From: Acidipila rosea | Lineage (GTDB): Bacteria; Acidobacteriota; Terriglobia; Terriglobales; Acidobacteriaceae | Assembly (NCBI RefSeq): GCF_004339725.1 | Contig: NZ_SMGK01000001.1 | Span: forward strand, 1,178,001 to 1,242,000 | Direction of reading: 5' to 3' | DNA length: 64,000 bases | Shown: one piece after another, positions 42,431 to 51,619 of the stretch | Numbering within the stretch: position 1 is the stretch's first letter | Layout: every line of letters begins with the position of its first letter | Made by a program: the position numbers and the translations under genes | The notes under the pieces: generated by a model | The model's input: only the letters and a program-made list of their open reading frames with translations | What the model was told of the DNA's origin: nothing | Databases searched by the model: none

Positions 42431-43332
42431 GGCTGCTGCTTCTGCGTGGCGCGCGGGTGGTGCTGGCGGTGGACTGCCTTGAGCCGGCCGAGCGCGAGAT
42501 GAGTGTATACCTGCGTGGTGGCGATATCCGCGTGGCCAAGGATGGTCTGGACGGAGCGGAGGTCGGCTCCGTGTTCCACCATGTGGGTGGCGCAGCTGTG
42601 GCGAAGCTTATGAGGGCTGGCGTGGCTGTCGCTCTGCTTGACGAGCCGCCAGACCCACTCGCGGCTGAGCGCGTGCCCGCGCGAGGAGAGGAAAAGCTCG
42701 GTCGCAGTGCTCTGTCTGGCCAGCAGGCTTCGTCCGCGCGAAAGATAGGCGCTGATGGCCTGGACGGCAGGCGCACCGAGAGGAACGAATCTCTCCTTGT
42801 CCCCTTTGCCGCGGACGAGGGCGCGGCCTGCGTCGAGCGCGAGATCGGCGACGCGGAGGGCGGTGAGCTCAGAGACGCGCAGGCCACTGGCGTAGAGCAG
42901 TTCGAGAATGGCGCGGTCGCGTAGCGCGATGGCATCGGCCTGCGGATGGTCGGCGGCGTGCGCGGCACGCTGGAGCATGGCGCCGACTTCGCTCTCGGCG
43001 AGCGATTTGGGCAGCACTTTCCAGGTGGCGGGCGAGTCCAGGTTGAGCGTGGGATCGTGATGGATGCGCTTGTCGAGCAATAGCCAGCGATAGAAGCCGC
43101 GCAGGCAGGAGAGCTTGCGCGCCTGGGAGCGGGCCTCTACGGCATGAGTGGCGAGGTGCGCGAGAAAATCAGATACATCCTGACGGGTGGCGGCTGGCAG
43201 GGTCGCGCGGCCCTCGAGGAACTCGGCGTATTGCAGCAGGTCGCGCTTGTAGGCTTCGCAGGTGAGAGGCCGGAGGCCTTTCTCGATGCGGAGATAGGCA
43301 GCGTACTCCTCAAGCAGCGCGGTGGCTTCCAT
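42427..43332 (-). CDS. xerD: Tyrosine recombinase XerD
   Basis: A 301-residue recombinase: [19 protein letters not shown] (N-terminal arm), [37 protein letters not shown] and [15 protein letters not shown] carry the Arg, Lys, His-x-x-Arg, His and Tyr residues. The ATG at 43332 has no ribosome-binding site but a GATAAT box seven bases upstream. Its stop overlaps xerC by four bases. Having both Xer genes in tandem is unusual compared with the scattered arrangement in E. coli. Confidence 0.87.
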   Translation of the reverse strand: MEATALLEEYAAYLRIEKGLRPLTCEAYKRDLLQYAEFLEGRATLPAATRQDVSDFLAHLATHAVEARSQARKLSCLRGFYRWLLLDKRIHHDPTLNLDSPATWKVLPKSLAESEVGAMLQRAAHAADHPQADAIALRDRAILELLYASGLRVSELTALRVADLALDAGRALVRGKGDKERFVPLGAPAVQAISAYLSRGRSLLARQSTATELFLSSRGHALSREWVWRLVKQSDSHASPHKLRHSCATHMVEHGADLRSVQTILGHADIATTQVYTHLALGRLKAVHRQHHPRATQKQQP

Positions 43333-43339
43333 GGTTATT

Positions 43340-43345
43340 ATTATC
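43340..43345 (-). promoter_or_regulatory. -10 box next to the xerD start (leaderless candidate)
   Basis: On the minus strand GATAAT is followed by seven bases and then the ATG at 43332, with no ribosome-binding site. Confidence 0.45.
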
Positions 43346-43496
43346 CGGTAGCCTGCTGCCCGGTCGCGCAGGAACTGCACCGGGGAACCAACTTCATCAG
43401 TACTTTACATTGGACGGGGTGCAAAGTAGCGCCGCATCATTGAGAATGGAGTATGAGGCCGGAGTTGCAGGGCTTCAATTGTCAGGAGCAATACAA

Positions 43497-44234
43497 GTGG
43501 TAACTACGCAGACAGTGGCAGCGGGCCGTTACGGCGCCGCGGAGTTCGAGAAGGCAGTGCTGGCGACGAAGCCGAAGATTGCGGTCTTTGACTGCGACGG
43601 CACGATGTGGAGCGGCGACGCCGGATATGGCTTCATGGTCTGGTCGATGGAGGCGGGGCTGGTTTCGCGCAACGCAAGCGACTGGATCGACTCGCAGTAT
43701 CGTCTCTACCGCGCGGGAGAAGTCTCGGAGGCGGAGATGTGCGCCGAGATGGTGCAGATCTATGACGGGCTGCGCGAGGACGAGATGCGCCATGCTGCCG
43801 CGGAGTATTTTCGCGGCCATATTGAGATGAATATCTTCCCGGAGATTCGCCGGCTGCTGGAGCGGCTGAATGCGGATGGAGTGGAGATTTGGGCTGTGAG
43901 CTCGACGAACAACTGGGTGGTGGAAGAGGGTGTGAAGCGCTTCAACATTCCTGCGTCCCGGGTGCTAGCGGCGCGTGCGCTGGTAAAGGACGGGGTTGCT
44001 ACGAGCGAACTGCTTGATGTGCCGACAGATGAGGCTAAGGCCAAGGCGCTGGTGAGGGCAGGAGTGCCACATCCGGATGCGGTCTTCGGCAACTCGATCC
44101 ACGATGCGGCCATGCTGGAGATTGCCCGGCATGCCTTCCCGGTGAATCCGACGCCTGCGCTGGAAGCGCTGGCGGCGAGTCGCGGCTGGACGGTTTTCTA
44201 TCCCGAGTCAGTGCTGCAGGACCCCAAGCAGTAG
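43497..44234 (+). CDS. HAD-superfamily phosphatase, subfamily IB (SerB-like)
   Basis: A 245-residue hydrolase. Motif I is VFDCDGTMW with both Asp residues, motif II is VSSTNNW, and motif IV is VFGNSIHDAAML, where SerB-like proteins usually have GDSxxD; the Asp is retained. The helical cap lies between residues about 40 and 110. It dephosphorylates a small phosphorylated substrate, perhaps phosphoserine or a lipid intermediate. The GTG at 43497 is chosen because AGGAG lies 8 bases ahead; the frame is open 29 codons further upstream. It precedes ispH by 104 bases. Confidence 0.85.
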   Translation: MVTTQTVAAGRYGAAEFEKAVLATKPKIAVFDCDGTMWSGDAGYGFMVWSMEAGLVSRNASDWIDSQYRLYRAGEVSEAEMCAEMVQIYDGLREDEMRHAAAEYFRGHIEMNIFPEIRRLLERLNADGVEIWAVSSTNNWVVEEGVKRFNIPASRVLAARALVKDGVATSELLDVPTDEAKAKALVRAGVPHPDAVFGNSIHDAAMLEIARHAFPVNPTPALEALAASRGWTVFYPESVLQDPKQ

Positions 44235-44325
44235 GGCTGCGGCACGCGAGTCAGAGCTGAATGTGGAAGGGCGTCTGCCAGTGGCTCCCGCGGCGAAGAA
44301 GCGTGCCTGTGGAGCTGTCGCGCTG

Positions 44326-44331
44326 TATACT
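44326..44331 (+). promoter_or_regulatory. -10 box next to the ispH start (leaderless candidate)
   Basis: TATACT is followed by seven bases and the GTG at 44339; no ribosome-binding site is visible. Confidence 0.5.
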
Positions 44332-44338
44332 AGTAGAT

Positions 44339-45364
44339 GTGACTGCGACCACTATCGACACCCTCCATGCCGGTCCTGAAACGGGCCAATCCGCAACCGA
44401 TAAACGAGTGCTGCTGCTGAAGCCGCGAGGCTTCTGTGCCGGTGTGGTTCGCGCCATCGACATCGTGAAGATTGCGCTCGATACCTTTGGCGCTCCGATC
44501 TATGTCCGCAAGGAGATTGTGCACAACAGCTTCGTGGTGAACGAGCTGGCCGAGAAGGGTGCGATCTTTGTCGAGGATATCGACCAGGTGCCAGAGGGGC
44601 AGCGTGTGATTTATTCCGCGCACGGCGTATCGCCGGCAGTGCGGCAGCACAGCAAGGATCGCAAGCTCAAGGTGATCGACGCTACCTGTCCGTTGGTGAC
44701 CAAGGTTCACGTCGAGGCGGTCAAGTTTGCCAAGCAGGGGTATTCGCTGGTGCTGATCGGGCATCGCGATCACGACGAGATTGAAGGTACGCTGGGAGAG
44801 GCTCCCGATGTGACGCAGGTCGTTTCGACGGCCGAAGAGGTGCAGTCACTCGAGGTTCCCGATCCGGAGCGGGTCGCCTACCTGACCCAGACGACGCTCT
44901 CGCTCGATGAGGCGCGGGATATCATCCAGGCTCTCAAGATCAAGTTTCCAAAGATCGTCGGGCCGCATTCGCAGGACATCTGCTATGCGACGGAAAACCG
45001 CCAGATCGCGGTGAAGAATGTCGCCCACAGCGCGGACCTGGTGCTGGTGGTGGGGTCTACCAATAGTTCGAACTCGAACCGGCTGGTTGAGGTCTCACAG
45101 AATCTGAGCACCCGCAGCTATCTGATCGATAACTCGGCTGCCATCAACCCGGCGTGGCTCGAAGGCGTTTCCACCGTTGCGGTTACGGCAGGCGCCTCTG
45201 CCCCTGAGGTGCTGGTGGAGGATGTTGTGAAATACCTGCATCAAAAGGGATTTACGAGCGTCGAAGAAGTAGAGGTGATGCCGGAGAATGTTCGCTTCGG
45301 ATTGCCACCTGAGATCGTACAGGCCATTTCCTCAGCTCCGGCTGCGAGCCCGGCTGCAGTTTAA
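44339..45364 (+). CDS. ispH: 4-hydroxy-3-methylbut-2-enyl diphosphate reductase (IspH/LytB)
   Basis: A 341-residue [4Fe-4S] enzyme, the last step of the MEP pathway, making IPP and DMAPP. The three cluster cysteines are Cys33 (PRGFCAGV), Cys117 (DATCPLV) and Cys215 (SQDICYATENR). The conserved HN in EIVHNSFVV and HGV in YSAHGVSP are also present. It starts with GTG directly after a -10-like box. It is followed 15 bases later by squalene-hopene cyclase, so isoprenoid supply and hopanoid cyclisation are probably co-transcribed. Confidence 0.96.
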   Translation: MTATTIDTLHAGPETGQSATDKRVLLLKPRGFCAGVVRAIDIVKIALDTFGAPIYVRKEIVHNSFVVNELAEKGAIFVEDIDQVPEGQRVIYSAHGVSPAVRQHSKDRKLKVIDATCPLVTKVHVEAVKFAKQGYSLVLIGHRDHDEIEGTLGEAPDVTQVVSTAEEVQSLEVPDPERVAYLTQTTLSLDEARDIIQALKIKFPKIVGPHSQDICYATENRQIAVKNVAHSADLVLVVGSTNSSNSNRLVEVSQNLSTRSYLIDNSAAINPAWLEGVSTVAVTAGASAPEVLVEDVVKYLHQKGFTSVEEVEVMPENVRFGLPPEIVQAISSAPAASPAAV

Positions 45365-45379
45365 GGTTTTCACTCACGC

Positions 45380-47383
45380 ATGAGTACATTTCAAGCAGAG
45401 CCCAGCAGGCCGAAGTATGGACGGATCGACGCCGGCCTTGAAGAGGTTGACGCAGCTGCGGCCAGGGCCCGGGACCACGTATTTTCCATGCAGAGCCCGG
45501 AAGGGTTCTGGTGCGGCGAACTCGAAGCAGATGCTATGCTCGAGGCCGACTACATCTTTGTTCATGTCGTGCTTGGCACCGGCGACCCGAGCAAGATGCA
45601 GCGCGCGATGAACGAGATCCTGCGCTATCAGAATGAAGACGGCGGCTGGTCGCTCTATCCAGGCGGCCCCTCCAATATCAGCCTTGCGGTGAAGTGCTAC
45701 TTTGCGGGCAAGCTGATGGGGATGTCAGCCGATCATCCAGTGCTGGCCAAGGCGCGCAAGTGGATTCTTGCAAATGGCGGCGTAGTTGAATGTAATACTT
45801 TCACTAAAATCTATCTCTGCTGCCTAGGGCAGTACGAGTATGATGCGGTTCCAGCGATTCCTCCTGAGATTGTGCTGGCGCCGAAGTGGTTTTATTTCAA
45901 TATCTACGAGATTTCCTCCTGGTCGCGCGCCATTCTGGTGCCGCTTTCGATTGCGTATGCGAAGAAGCCCTTCAAGAAGATTCCGCATGAGCAGGGAATC
46001 GATGAGCTCTTCGTTGGTGGTCGCGAGAATGCCAAGCTGCACCTGCGCTGGAACAAGGACAAGAAGATAAGCTGGCGCAATTTCTTCCTGGTGCTCGATC
46101 GTATCGTGCACTGGGCAGAACGTGTTCACATACGCCCGCTCCGCAAAATCGCGCTCAAGAAGGCGGAGAAGTGGATGCTCGAGCGCTTCGAGATGTCCGA
46201 CGGGCTCGGCGCTATCTATCCGGCCATGTTGAATGCAATTATCGCGTTGCGCTGCCTGGGATACTCAATCGACGATCCGCAGGTCATCCGTGCGCTGGAC
46301 GAGTTCGAAAAACTGGGTATAGACGAGCCGGAAGGCACGCCCGATTATCCGGTGCCGACGTTCCGGATGCAGCCTTGCATGTCACCGGTCTGGGATACTG
46401 CGCAGGCGATTTATGCGCTGGGTGAAGCTGGCGTATCGCGTACTGATCCGCGCATGCTCAAGGGGGCGGACTGGATGCTGGCCAAGGAAGTTCGTCACAA
46501 GGGTGACTGGTCGGTCAAGAATCCGAAGATGCAGCCGGGTGGCTGGTACTTCGAGTTTAACAATGAGTTCTATCCGGATGTCGATGATTCTGCGCAGGTT
46601 CTGCTTGCCTTGAATAAGGTAGACAATCCCCGCGAGCGGTATCAATACGACGTCACGAAGAGGGCGATCGACTGGATCTTCTCGATGCAGTGCAAGAACG
46701 GTGGCTGGGCCAGCTTCGACAAAGACAATACGAAGATGATTTTCCAGTACATCCCGTTTGCCGATCACAATGCCATGCTCGATCCGCCGACGGTAGATAT
46801 TACCGGCCGCGTGCTGGAGACGCTGGCGATCTATGGCTACACCAGCAAGGATAAGCGGGTCGAGAAGGCTATCAAGTTCATCTATAGCGAACAGGAGCCG
46901 GACGGAAGCTGGTTTGGCCGCTGGGGAGTGAACTATCTCTATGGAACGTTCCTCGTGCTGCGCGGGCTGGAGGCGATGGGTGTCTGGAACCATGAGCCGC
47001 AGATCCAGCAGGCAGCCGAGTGGATCCGCTCCGTGCAGAACGCGGATGGAGGCTGGGGCGAGAGCTGCGGCAGCTACGATGATCCGACGACGCGGGGCAT
47101 CGGGCCAAGCACTCCTTCGCAGACTGCGTGGGGGATTCTCGGGCTGCTGGCCGCAGGCGACACGCGGAGCGACTCTGTAGCCAAGGGGATTCGCTGGCTG
47201 CTGACGCACCAGCGGGCGGATGGTTCGTGGGATGAGAGCGTTGGCGAGGGGATTACCCGTCAGGCAATCTACACCGGAACCGGGTTCCCGCGGGTCTTCT
47301 ATCTCGCCTATCATCTTTACCGGGACTACTTTCCACTGCTGGCGCTCACGAACTATCGTCGCGCCATGGATCGCACCAATTAG
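45380..47383 (+). CDS. shc: Squalene-hopene cyclase
   Basis: A 667-residue membrane-associated cyclase that folds squalene into hopene/hopanol. The catalytic DXDD motif is DVDD at residues 400-403. Several QW repeats are visible (YQNEDGGWSLYPGG, FSMQCKNGGWASFD, EQEPDGSWFGRW, VQNADGGWGE, THQRADGSWDE). The length is close to the family norm of 630-680. It sits between ispH and hpnH. Confidence 0.97.
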   Translation: MSTFQAEPSRPKYGRIDAGLEEVDAAAARARDHVFSMQSPEGFWCGELEADAMLEADYIFVHVVLGTGDPSKMQRAMNEILRYQNEDGGWSLYPGGPSNISLAVKCYFAGKLMGMSADHPVLAKARKWILANGGVVECNTFTKIYLCCLGQYEYDAVPAIPPEIVLAPKWFYFNIYEISSWSRAILVPLSIAYAKKPFKKIPHEQGIDELFVGGRENAKLHLRWNKDKKISWRNFFLVLDRIVHWAERVHIRPLRKIALKKAEKWMLERFEMSDGLGAIYPAMLNAIIALRCLGYSIDDPQVIRALDEFEKLGIDEPEGTPDYPVPTFRMQPCMSPVWDTAQAIYALGEAGVSRTDPRMLKGADWMLAKEVRHKGDWSVKNPKMQPGGWYFEFNNEFYPDVDDSAQVLLALNKVDNPRERYQYDVTKRAIDWIFSMQCKNGGWASFDKDNTKMIFQYIPFADHNAMLDPPTVDITGRVLETLAIYGYTSKDKRVEKAIKFIYSEQEPDGSWFGRWGVNYLYGTFLVLRGLEAMGVWNHEPQIQQAAEWIRSVQNADGGWGESCGSYDDPTTRGIGPSTPSQTAWGILGLLAAGDTRSDSVAKGIRWLLTHQRADGSWDESVGEGITRQAIYTGTGFPRVFYLAYHLYRDYFPLLALTNYRRAMDRTN

Positions 47384-47441
47384 ACCGGCTGGATCATCCA
47401 ATTGAGTTACAGGGCTTGAGCCGAGCCCGCGAAGGAGGACA

Positions 47442-48569
47442 ATGGCCGTACCCATTTCCCAGGCATGGACAGTAGCAACCTACGTCCTTGGGCAGAAGAT
47501 GAAGGGCCGCAAGCGGTATCCGCTGGTGACGATGCTGGAGCCGCTCTACCGCTGCAATCTTGCATGCGCAGGCTGCGGCAAGATTCAGTATCCGGCGCAC
47601 ATCCTGAAGCAGGAACTATCGCCGGAAGAATGCTTCCGGGCCGTGGAGGAAGCGGGCACGCCCATGGTTGCCATTCCTGGAGGCGAGCCGCTGCTGCATC
47701 CGCGCATCGGCGAGATTATCGAAGGATTAGTGGCGCGCAAGAAGTATGTCTATATGTGCACCAACGCGCTGCTTCTTAAAGAAAAACTTCACCTATTCAA
47801 GCCGAGTAAATACTTCTCTTTCTCCGTCCACGTGGACGGTCAGCGTGAGCATCACGACTTCTCCGTGTGCCGCGAGGGTGGCTACGACATAGCGGTTGAA
47901 GGCATTCGTGCGGCGCTGGCCAAGGGCTTCCGGGTGACCACCAACACGACGCTCTTCGACGGGGCTGATCCTAATTCGGTCCGGGCGTTCTTTGACGAAA
48001 TGATGGAAGTGGGCGTGGAAAGCATGATGGTGGCGCCCGGCTACACCTATGAAAAGGCTCCCGACCAGAAGCATTTCCTGGGACGGGCACGTTCACGGCG
48101 GCTTTTCCGCTCGATTCTGTCGAACCGCAAGAAGGGCTGGCGGTTCAACGCGAATCCTCTCTACCTTGAGTTTCTGATGGGGAAGCGCGATTTTCGTTGC
48201 ACGCCGTGGGGCATGCCGACCTACTCGATCTTTGGATGGCAGAAGCCCTGCTATCTGCTCCAGGACGGCTATGCCGATACCTTTAAGGAGCTGATGGAGG
48301 CGACGGAGTGGGCGAATTACGGTACGGAATCAGGAAATCCGAAGTGCGCCAACTGCATGGTGCATTCAGGGTATGAGGCGTCGGGCGTCAACTATACGTT
48401 TGGTTCGCTGAAAGGTCTCTGGGAGACGGCGAAGGCGACCTTTTCAAGCGTCTATCCAGATAAGGGCGCGCTCGATCTGCTGAACGAGCCGGCCAAGCCA
48501 CACGCGCCTCTGGTGCAGATTCATACGGCGACGACCCACGTTCGTGAGACCGAGGAGACAACGGTATGA
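47442..48569 (+). CDS. hpnH: HpnH, radical SAM adenosylhopane synthase
   Basis: A 375-residue radical SAM enzyme that joins 5'-deoxyadenosine to hopene to form adenosylhopane, the first step to C35 hopanoids. The cluster motif is CNLACAGC (CxxxCxxC), with GGEPLLHPRI next to it. Four further Cys (RCTPWGMP, PCYLL, KCANCMVHSGYE) form the C-terminal region typical of HpnH. A good AAGGAGG site precedes the ATG. It lies 58 bases after shc and overlaps the next gene by four bases. Confidence 0.95.
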   Translation: MAVPISQAWTVATYVLGQKMKGRKRYPLVTMLEPLYRCNLACAGCGKIQYPAHILKQELSPEECFRAVEEAGTPMVAIPGGEPLLHPRIGEIIEGLVARKKYVYMCTNALLLKEKLHLFKPSKYFSFSVHVDGQREHHDFSVCREGGYDIAVEGIRAALAKGFRVTTNTTLFDGADPNSVRAFFDEMMEVGVESMMVAPGYTYEKAPDQKHFLGRARSRRLFRSILSNRKKGWRFNANPLYLEFLMGKRDFRCTPWGMPTYSIFGWQKPCYLLQDGYADTFKELMEATEWANYGTESGNPKCANCMVHSGYEASGVNYTFGSLKGLWETAKATFSSVYPDKGALDLLNEPAKPHAPLVQIHTATTHVRETEETTV

Positions 48570-48982
48570 GCGGGTCGGTTGCTGTAAATCCGGACGATCA
48601 GGAAGTAGCGGCAGGGCGGGAACGGGAGCAACTCGAAGGCTCCATTCCGTCCCTGGCTACGGAAGAAGAGATCCGGGCCGCGTTCGAGCAGGCGTTCGAC
48701 TATCGTGGGGACGTGACGCTGACGCTGAAGGACGGACGCAGCATCAACGGCTACGTCTTCGACAGGAGGAGCGGGTCTACGCTGGCTGATTCAGCGGTGA
48801 GGGTCATTCCTGCCAATGAACGGACCAAGCTCACGATTCCTTACTCCGACATTGCGGCGCTGGCGTTTACGGGGCGGGACACGGCCGCAGGCAAGACCTT
48901 CGAGGCCTGGGTGAAGAAGTACAAGGAAAAGAAGGCCGCCGGAGAGAAAAATATAGCTATCCATCCGGAAGCGCTCGACTAA
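48566..48982 (+). CDS. Conserved-looking small protein co-encoded with hpnH, unknown
   Basis: A 138-residue soluble protein. Residues about 30-100 look like a small beta barrel (DYRGDVTLTLKDGRSINGYVF, IPYSDIAALAFTGRD), ending in a Lys-rich helix (EAWVKKYKEKKAAGE). The ATG overlaps the hpnH stop by four bases, so translation is coupled and a role in hopanoid side-chain formation is plausible. No family was recognised by name. A hairpin follows the stop. Confidence 0.75.
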   Translation: MSGSVAVNPDDQEVAAGREREQLEGSIPSLATEEEIRAAFEQAFDYRGDVTLTLKDGRSINGYVFDRRSGSTLADSAVRVIPANERTKLTIPYSDIAALAFTGRDTAAGKTFEAWVKKYKEKKAAGEKNIAIHPEALD

Positions 48983-48992
48983 ACATCAGGTT

Positions 48993-49019
48993 CACCCGCA
49001 GGTTATCCACCTGCGGGTG
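48993..49019. terminator. Hairpin after the hopanoid operon
   Basis: A 10-base perfect stem (CACCCGCAGG with CCTGCGGGTG) and a 7-base loop, just after the 138-aa gene and ahead of the convergent ABM gene. There is no T tract. Confidence 0.6.
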
Positions 49020-49028
49020 GGCGTAGTA

Positions 49029-49334
49029 CTAAGCGCCGGGAGCCTTCGCGGCGAGGATTTCGGGCCGGTCGATCTCCGGTGCTTTGACGAAAAGATCTTC
49101 GGCCCTGGCGAAGAGTGCCTTGGCGATTTCACCATGGATGTGTGCGTCCCGGGATTTCTCGTCAGCGAAAGTATCGAAGATCCCGTAGCGATTGTTCCCC
49201 ATTTTGACGGCGTACCATGTCGTGGTGCCCTCCTCTTTGACAGCCAGCGGCTGTGCAGACTTTAGAAACTCTTCCACCTCTTTTTCCTTGCCGGGCTTGG
49301 CTTCCATCTGTGCCCACAGTGCGTATTTATCCAT
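49029..49334 (-). CDS. ABM-domain (antibiotic biosynthesis monooxygenase-like) protein
   Basis: A 101-residue ferredoxin-like dimer-type protein: LWAQMEAKPGKEKEVEEFLKSA, TTTWYAVKMGNNRYGIFDTFADEKSRDAHI and GEIAKALFARAEDLF. The family includes quinol monooxygenase YgiN, haem-degrading proteins and signal proteins; the catalytic activity cannot be judged. GGAGG lies about 10 bases ahead of the ATG at 49334; 22 further codons are open upstream without similarity. Confidence 0.85.
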   Translation of the reverse strand: MDKYALWAQMEAKPGKEKEVEEFLKSAQPLAVKEEGTTTWYAVKMGNNRYGIFDTFADEKSRDAHIHGEIAKALFARAEDLFVKAPEIDRPEILAAKAPGA

Positions 49335-49449
49335 TTGCCTATTTCCTCCATAAGTTGTGATGCCTTCTGGTGAAGGAGGTTTCGCGAGCAGGATCCCCAT
49401 TTTTTGTCAGAGCAACAAAGGACTTCATTTGCGTGTCCAAGGCTAAGGT

Positions 49450-50220
49450 ATGAATGCAAGACGAGTACTTACCATTGCAGTTCTGGGTATCACGGCTTTG
49501 TTGGTAAACGTGGCGGCGCTGGCGCAGATCTCTCCTCCGCCGCAGGAAAAGCAGATTCTCGATCTGACGAATCGCGATCGAGCGGCGCAGGGGCTTACCC
49601 CGCTTGCCTGGGATAGCTCGCTCGCGGAGGCTGCCCGCAAGCATGTTCAGATCATGGTGCAGTATGGACAGCTTTCTCACCAATATCCGGGCGAGCCTGC
49701 GCTTGTCGTGCGAGCGGGGCAGGCAGGAGCCCACTTCAGCGCAGTTGCCGAGAACGTGGCGGAGGGGCCGACCCCGGCGGCGATTGAGCAGGAGTGGATG
49801 CATTCGACGCCGCATCGGACCAATATTCTCGATCCGCAGATGAATCATCTGGGAGTTGCGATCGCCGCGCGGGACGGACAGCTGTACGCTGTTGAGGATT
49901 TTTCGAGCGCCGTGGCGTCTCTGAGTCCGTCCGAGGTGGAACAGCGAGTCGGAGGACTGCTGCGGGAGCGCGGCATCGAGCCGTCAGGGCCTACCGCGGA
50001 GGCTCGTAAGGACTGCGCGATGGAAAGCGGGAGCGCAGGGCCCTCGCACCCGCTTTCCATCATGCGATGGGAGAGCTCCAACATCAATGCGCTGCCGCCG
50101 CAACTGATTCAGCAGCTGGGCAATGGGAAGTTGAAGACAGCAGCGGTAGGCGCATGCTCCAGCACGAGCCGGCCTAACCAGGGGTTCACCACCTATCGGG
50201 TTGCGGTGCTGCTCTACTGA
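49450..50220 (+). CDS. Secreted CAP/SCP-domain protein
   Basis: A 256-residue protein with a signal peptide (RRVLTIAVLGITALLVNVA, cleavage near AQI). Residues about 33-150 form the CAP domain: ILDLTNRDRAAQGLTPLAWDSSLAEAARKH, then LSHQYPGEP, FSAVAENVA and HRTNILDPQMNHLGVAIA. The C-terminal 100 residues have no known domain but contain two Cys that may pair. Bacterial CAP proteins are secreted; functions are mostly unknown. Confidence 0.88.
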   Translation: MNARRVLTIAVLGITALLVNVAALAQISPPPQEKQILDLTNRDRAAQGLTPLAWDSSLAEAARKHVQIMVQYGQLSHQYPGEPALVVRAGQAGAHFSAVAENVAEGPTPAAIEQEWMHSTPHRTNILDPQMNHLGVAIAARDGQLYAVEDFSSAVASLSPSEVEQRVGGLLRERGIEPSGPTAEARKDCAMESGSAGPSHPLSIMRWESSNINALPPQLIQQLGNGKLKTAAVGACSSTSRPNQGFTTYRVAVLLY

Positions 50221-50243
50221 CGACAGTCGCAGTTGAGTAACAG

Positions 50244-51470
50244 CTAGCGCAGACGGAAGGACTTGACGGCGATCGCATGCGGATTTTTGCCCGCCGGCAG
50301 CATGGTGAAGAGTGCCCCCGGCTGCGTCTGCCCGGAGAGCGTATAGCTCATGGTGCGCACGACGGCCAGATCACCGGAGCGGGTGTTAACCGAGAGCAGA
50401 AGGTTTCCGGCGCTTGAAAATGCGAGTGCGTCGGGGCCGTCGCCGACGTGGACGGAGTTGATGCGCTTGCCGTCGTCGATGGAGTAAACCTCCACTGTGT
50501 CGGCGTTGAAGTTGCTGACCCAGAGGGTTGAGTTGTCGGCGCTGACGATGCCGAAGGCGGGGTGAGCGCCGATGAGATAGGCGCCGCCGACCTCGTTCGT
50601 GTCTGTGGCGATCTCCGAGATGGTATCGCTGTTGAAGTTGGAGACGAAGATTTCGCCGCCATCCGGCTTGAGCGCGAGCTGGACTGGGGTGTGGCCGACA
50701 TCGAGCAGGGCCAGTTCACGATCGGGCTGGCCTGCGGTAGCAGGAGTGGCTGCGCGCGCGAGGGCGATCACCATGACCTGATGGCCGCCGGAGCAGGCGA
50801 TGAATGCCTTGGAGGAATCCGGCAGGATGACCGCATCCGTGGCTCCGGGACAGCCGGAAAAGACGCTGCGAACCTTCAGCGTAGCGGCGTCGATGATGGT
50901 GATGCTGCCGCTTACACGGTTAGTGACGACCAGGCTGGTTGCATCGCGCGAGATGCGGGCGAGCCCAGGACCCTCGCCGACTCCGATGGCGGCGATTTCA
51001 CGGCGGCGGTTCAGGTCGATCACCGAGACATTGTTCGAGCCTGCATTGGCTACGAAGGCGCGTGTTCCGTCAGCGCTTACATCGATGAAATAGGGCTGGC
51101 GATGGACTGGGATGGTGGCCGCAACTTTATTGACAACTGTATCGATCACGCTAATTGTGCCGCTGCGGCTGTTGACGGCGTAGACTTCATTCCGGCGAGG
51201 ATTCGCAGTGATGCCGGTGGGGTCCGCTCCTACGTTGAGCACCCGGTCAGGCCGCAGGTTGACGAGATCGAGGACGGCAACTGTGTTGTTGCCGCCGATG
51301 GTCACGTAGGCATATTCGCGATAGTTGGCTGGATAGCGTGGAAAGCTGCTCTTGCGACAGGCAGCCAGCGGGAGAAGCGCTACGAGCAGCAGGGAAAAAC
51401 AGGCGCTTACGCGGGTGTACCGCGGCGCTGGTGTTTGGATGGAAGAATTGGAAACTGCATGTTCCTCCAC
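50244..51470 (-). CDS. YncE-like beta-propeller lipoprotein
   Basis: A 408-residue protein with a lipobox (LPLAAC) after a hydrophobic signal core, then seven propeller blades of the YVTN/YncE type: YVTIGGNNTVAVLDLVN, VYAVNSRSGTISVIDT, AFVANAGSNNVSVIDL, VVTNRVSGSITIID, IFVSNFNSDTISEI, LWVSNFNADTVEVYSI and LLSVNTRSGDLAVV. It probably acts outside the inner membrane. A GTG at 51470 with GGAG 9 bases ahead is taken as start; the frame is open to 51575. The function is unknown. Confidence 0.83.
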   Translation of the reverse strand: MEEHAVSNSSIQTPAPRYTRVSACFSLLLVALLPLAACRKSSFPRYPANYREYAYVTIGGNNTVAVLDLVNLRPDRVLNVGADPTGITANPRRNEVYAVNSRSGTISVIDTVVNKVAATIPVHRQPYFIDVSADGTRAFVANAGSNNVSVIDLNRRREIAAIGVGEGPGLARISRDATSLVVTNRVSGSITIIDAATLKVRSVFSGCPGATDAVILPDSSKAFIACSGGHQVMVIALARAATPATAGQPDRELALLDVGHTPVQLALKPDGGEIFVSNFNSDTISEIATDTNEVGGAYLIGAHPAFGIVSADNSTLWVSNFNADTVEVYSIDDGKRINSVHVGDGPDALAFSSAGNLLLSVNTRSGDLAVVRTMSYTLSGQTQPGALFTMLPAGKNPHAIAVKSFRLR

Positions 51471-51619
51471 TTCGCTTCGCTCCGGTCGGCATGGCAGCCG
51501 TGGGGTGGGAATCTCTGGTTTCTCAACCCGATTCGCTCTGGATGATAACAAGACCCTGGCGGAGATGGGCGGCACTGAATAGCGCAGTGCCGCCCATCTC
51601 CCGAGCCAAGAAGCAGAAG

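Noticed and set aside
46382..47455. 357-codon minus-strand frame
   Set aside because: Shadow of squalene-hopene cyclase, which has its DXDD and QW motifs on the plus strand.
49002..49010. DnaA-box-like TTATCCACC
   Set aside because: A single copy with one mismatch inside a terminator hairpin; no cluster and no dnaA nearby, so it is not evidence for an origin.
51461..51500. Possible REP-like repeat (CACTTCGCTTCGCTCCGGTC) at the start of the YncE-like gene
   Set aside because: Only one copy occurs in this window, so repetition cannot be shown here.
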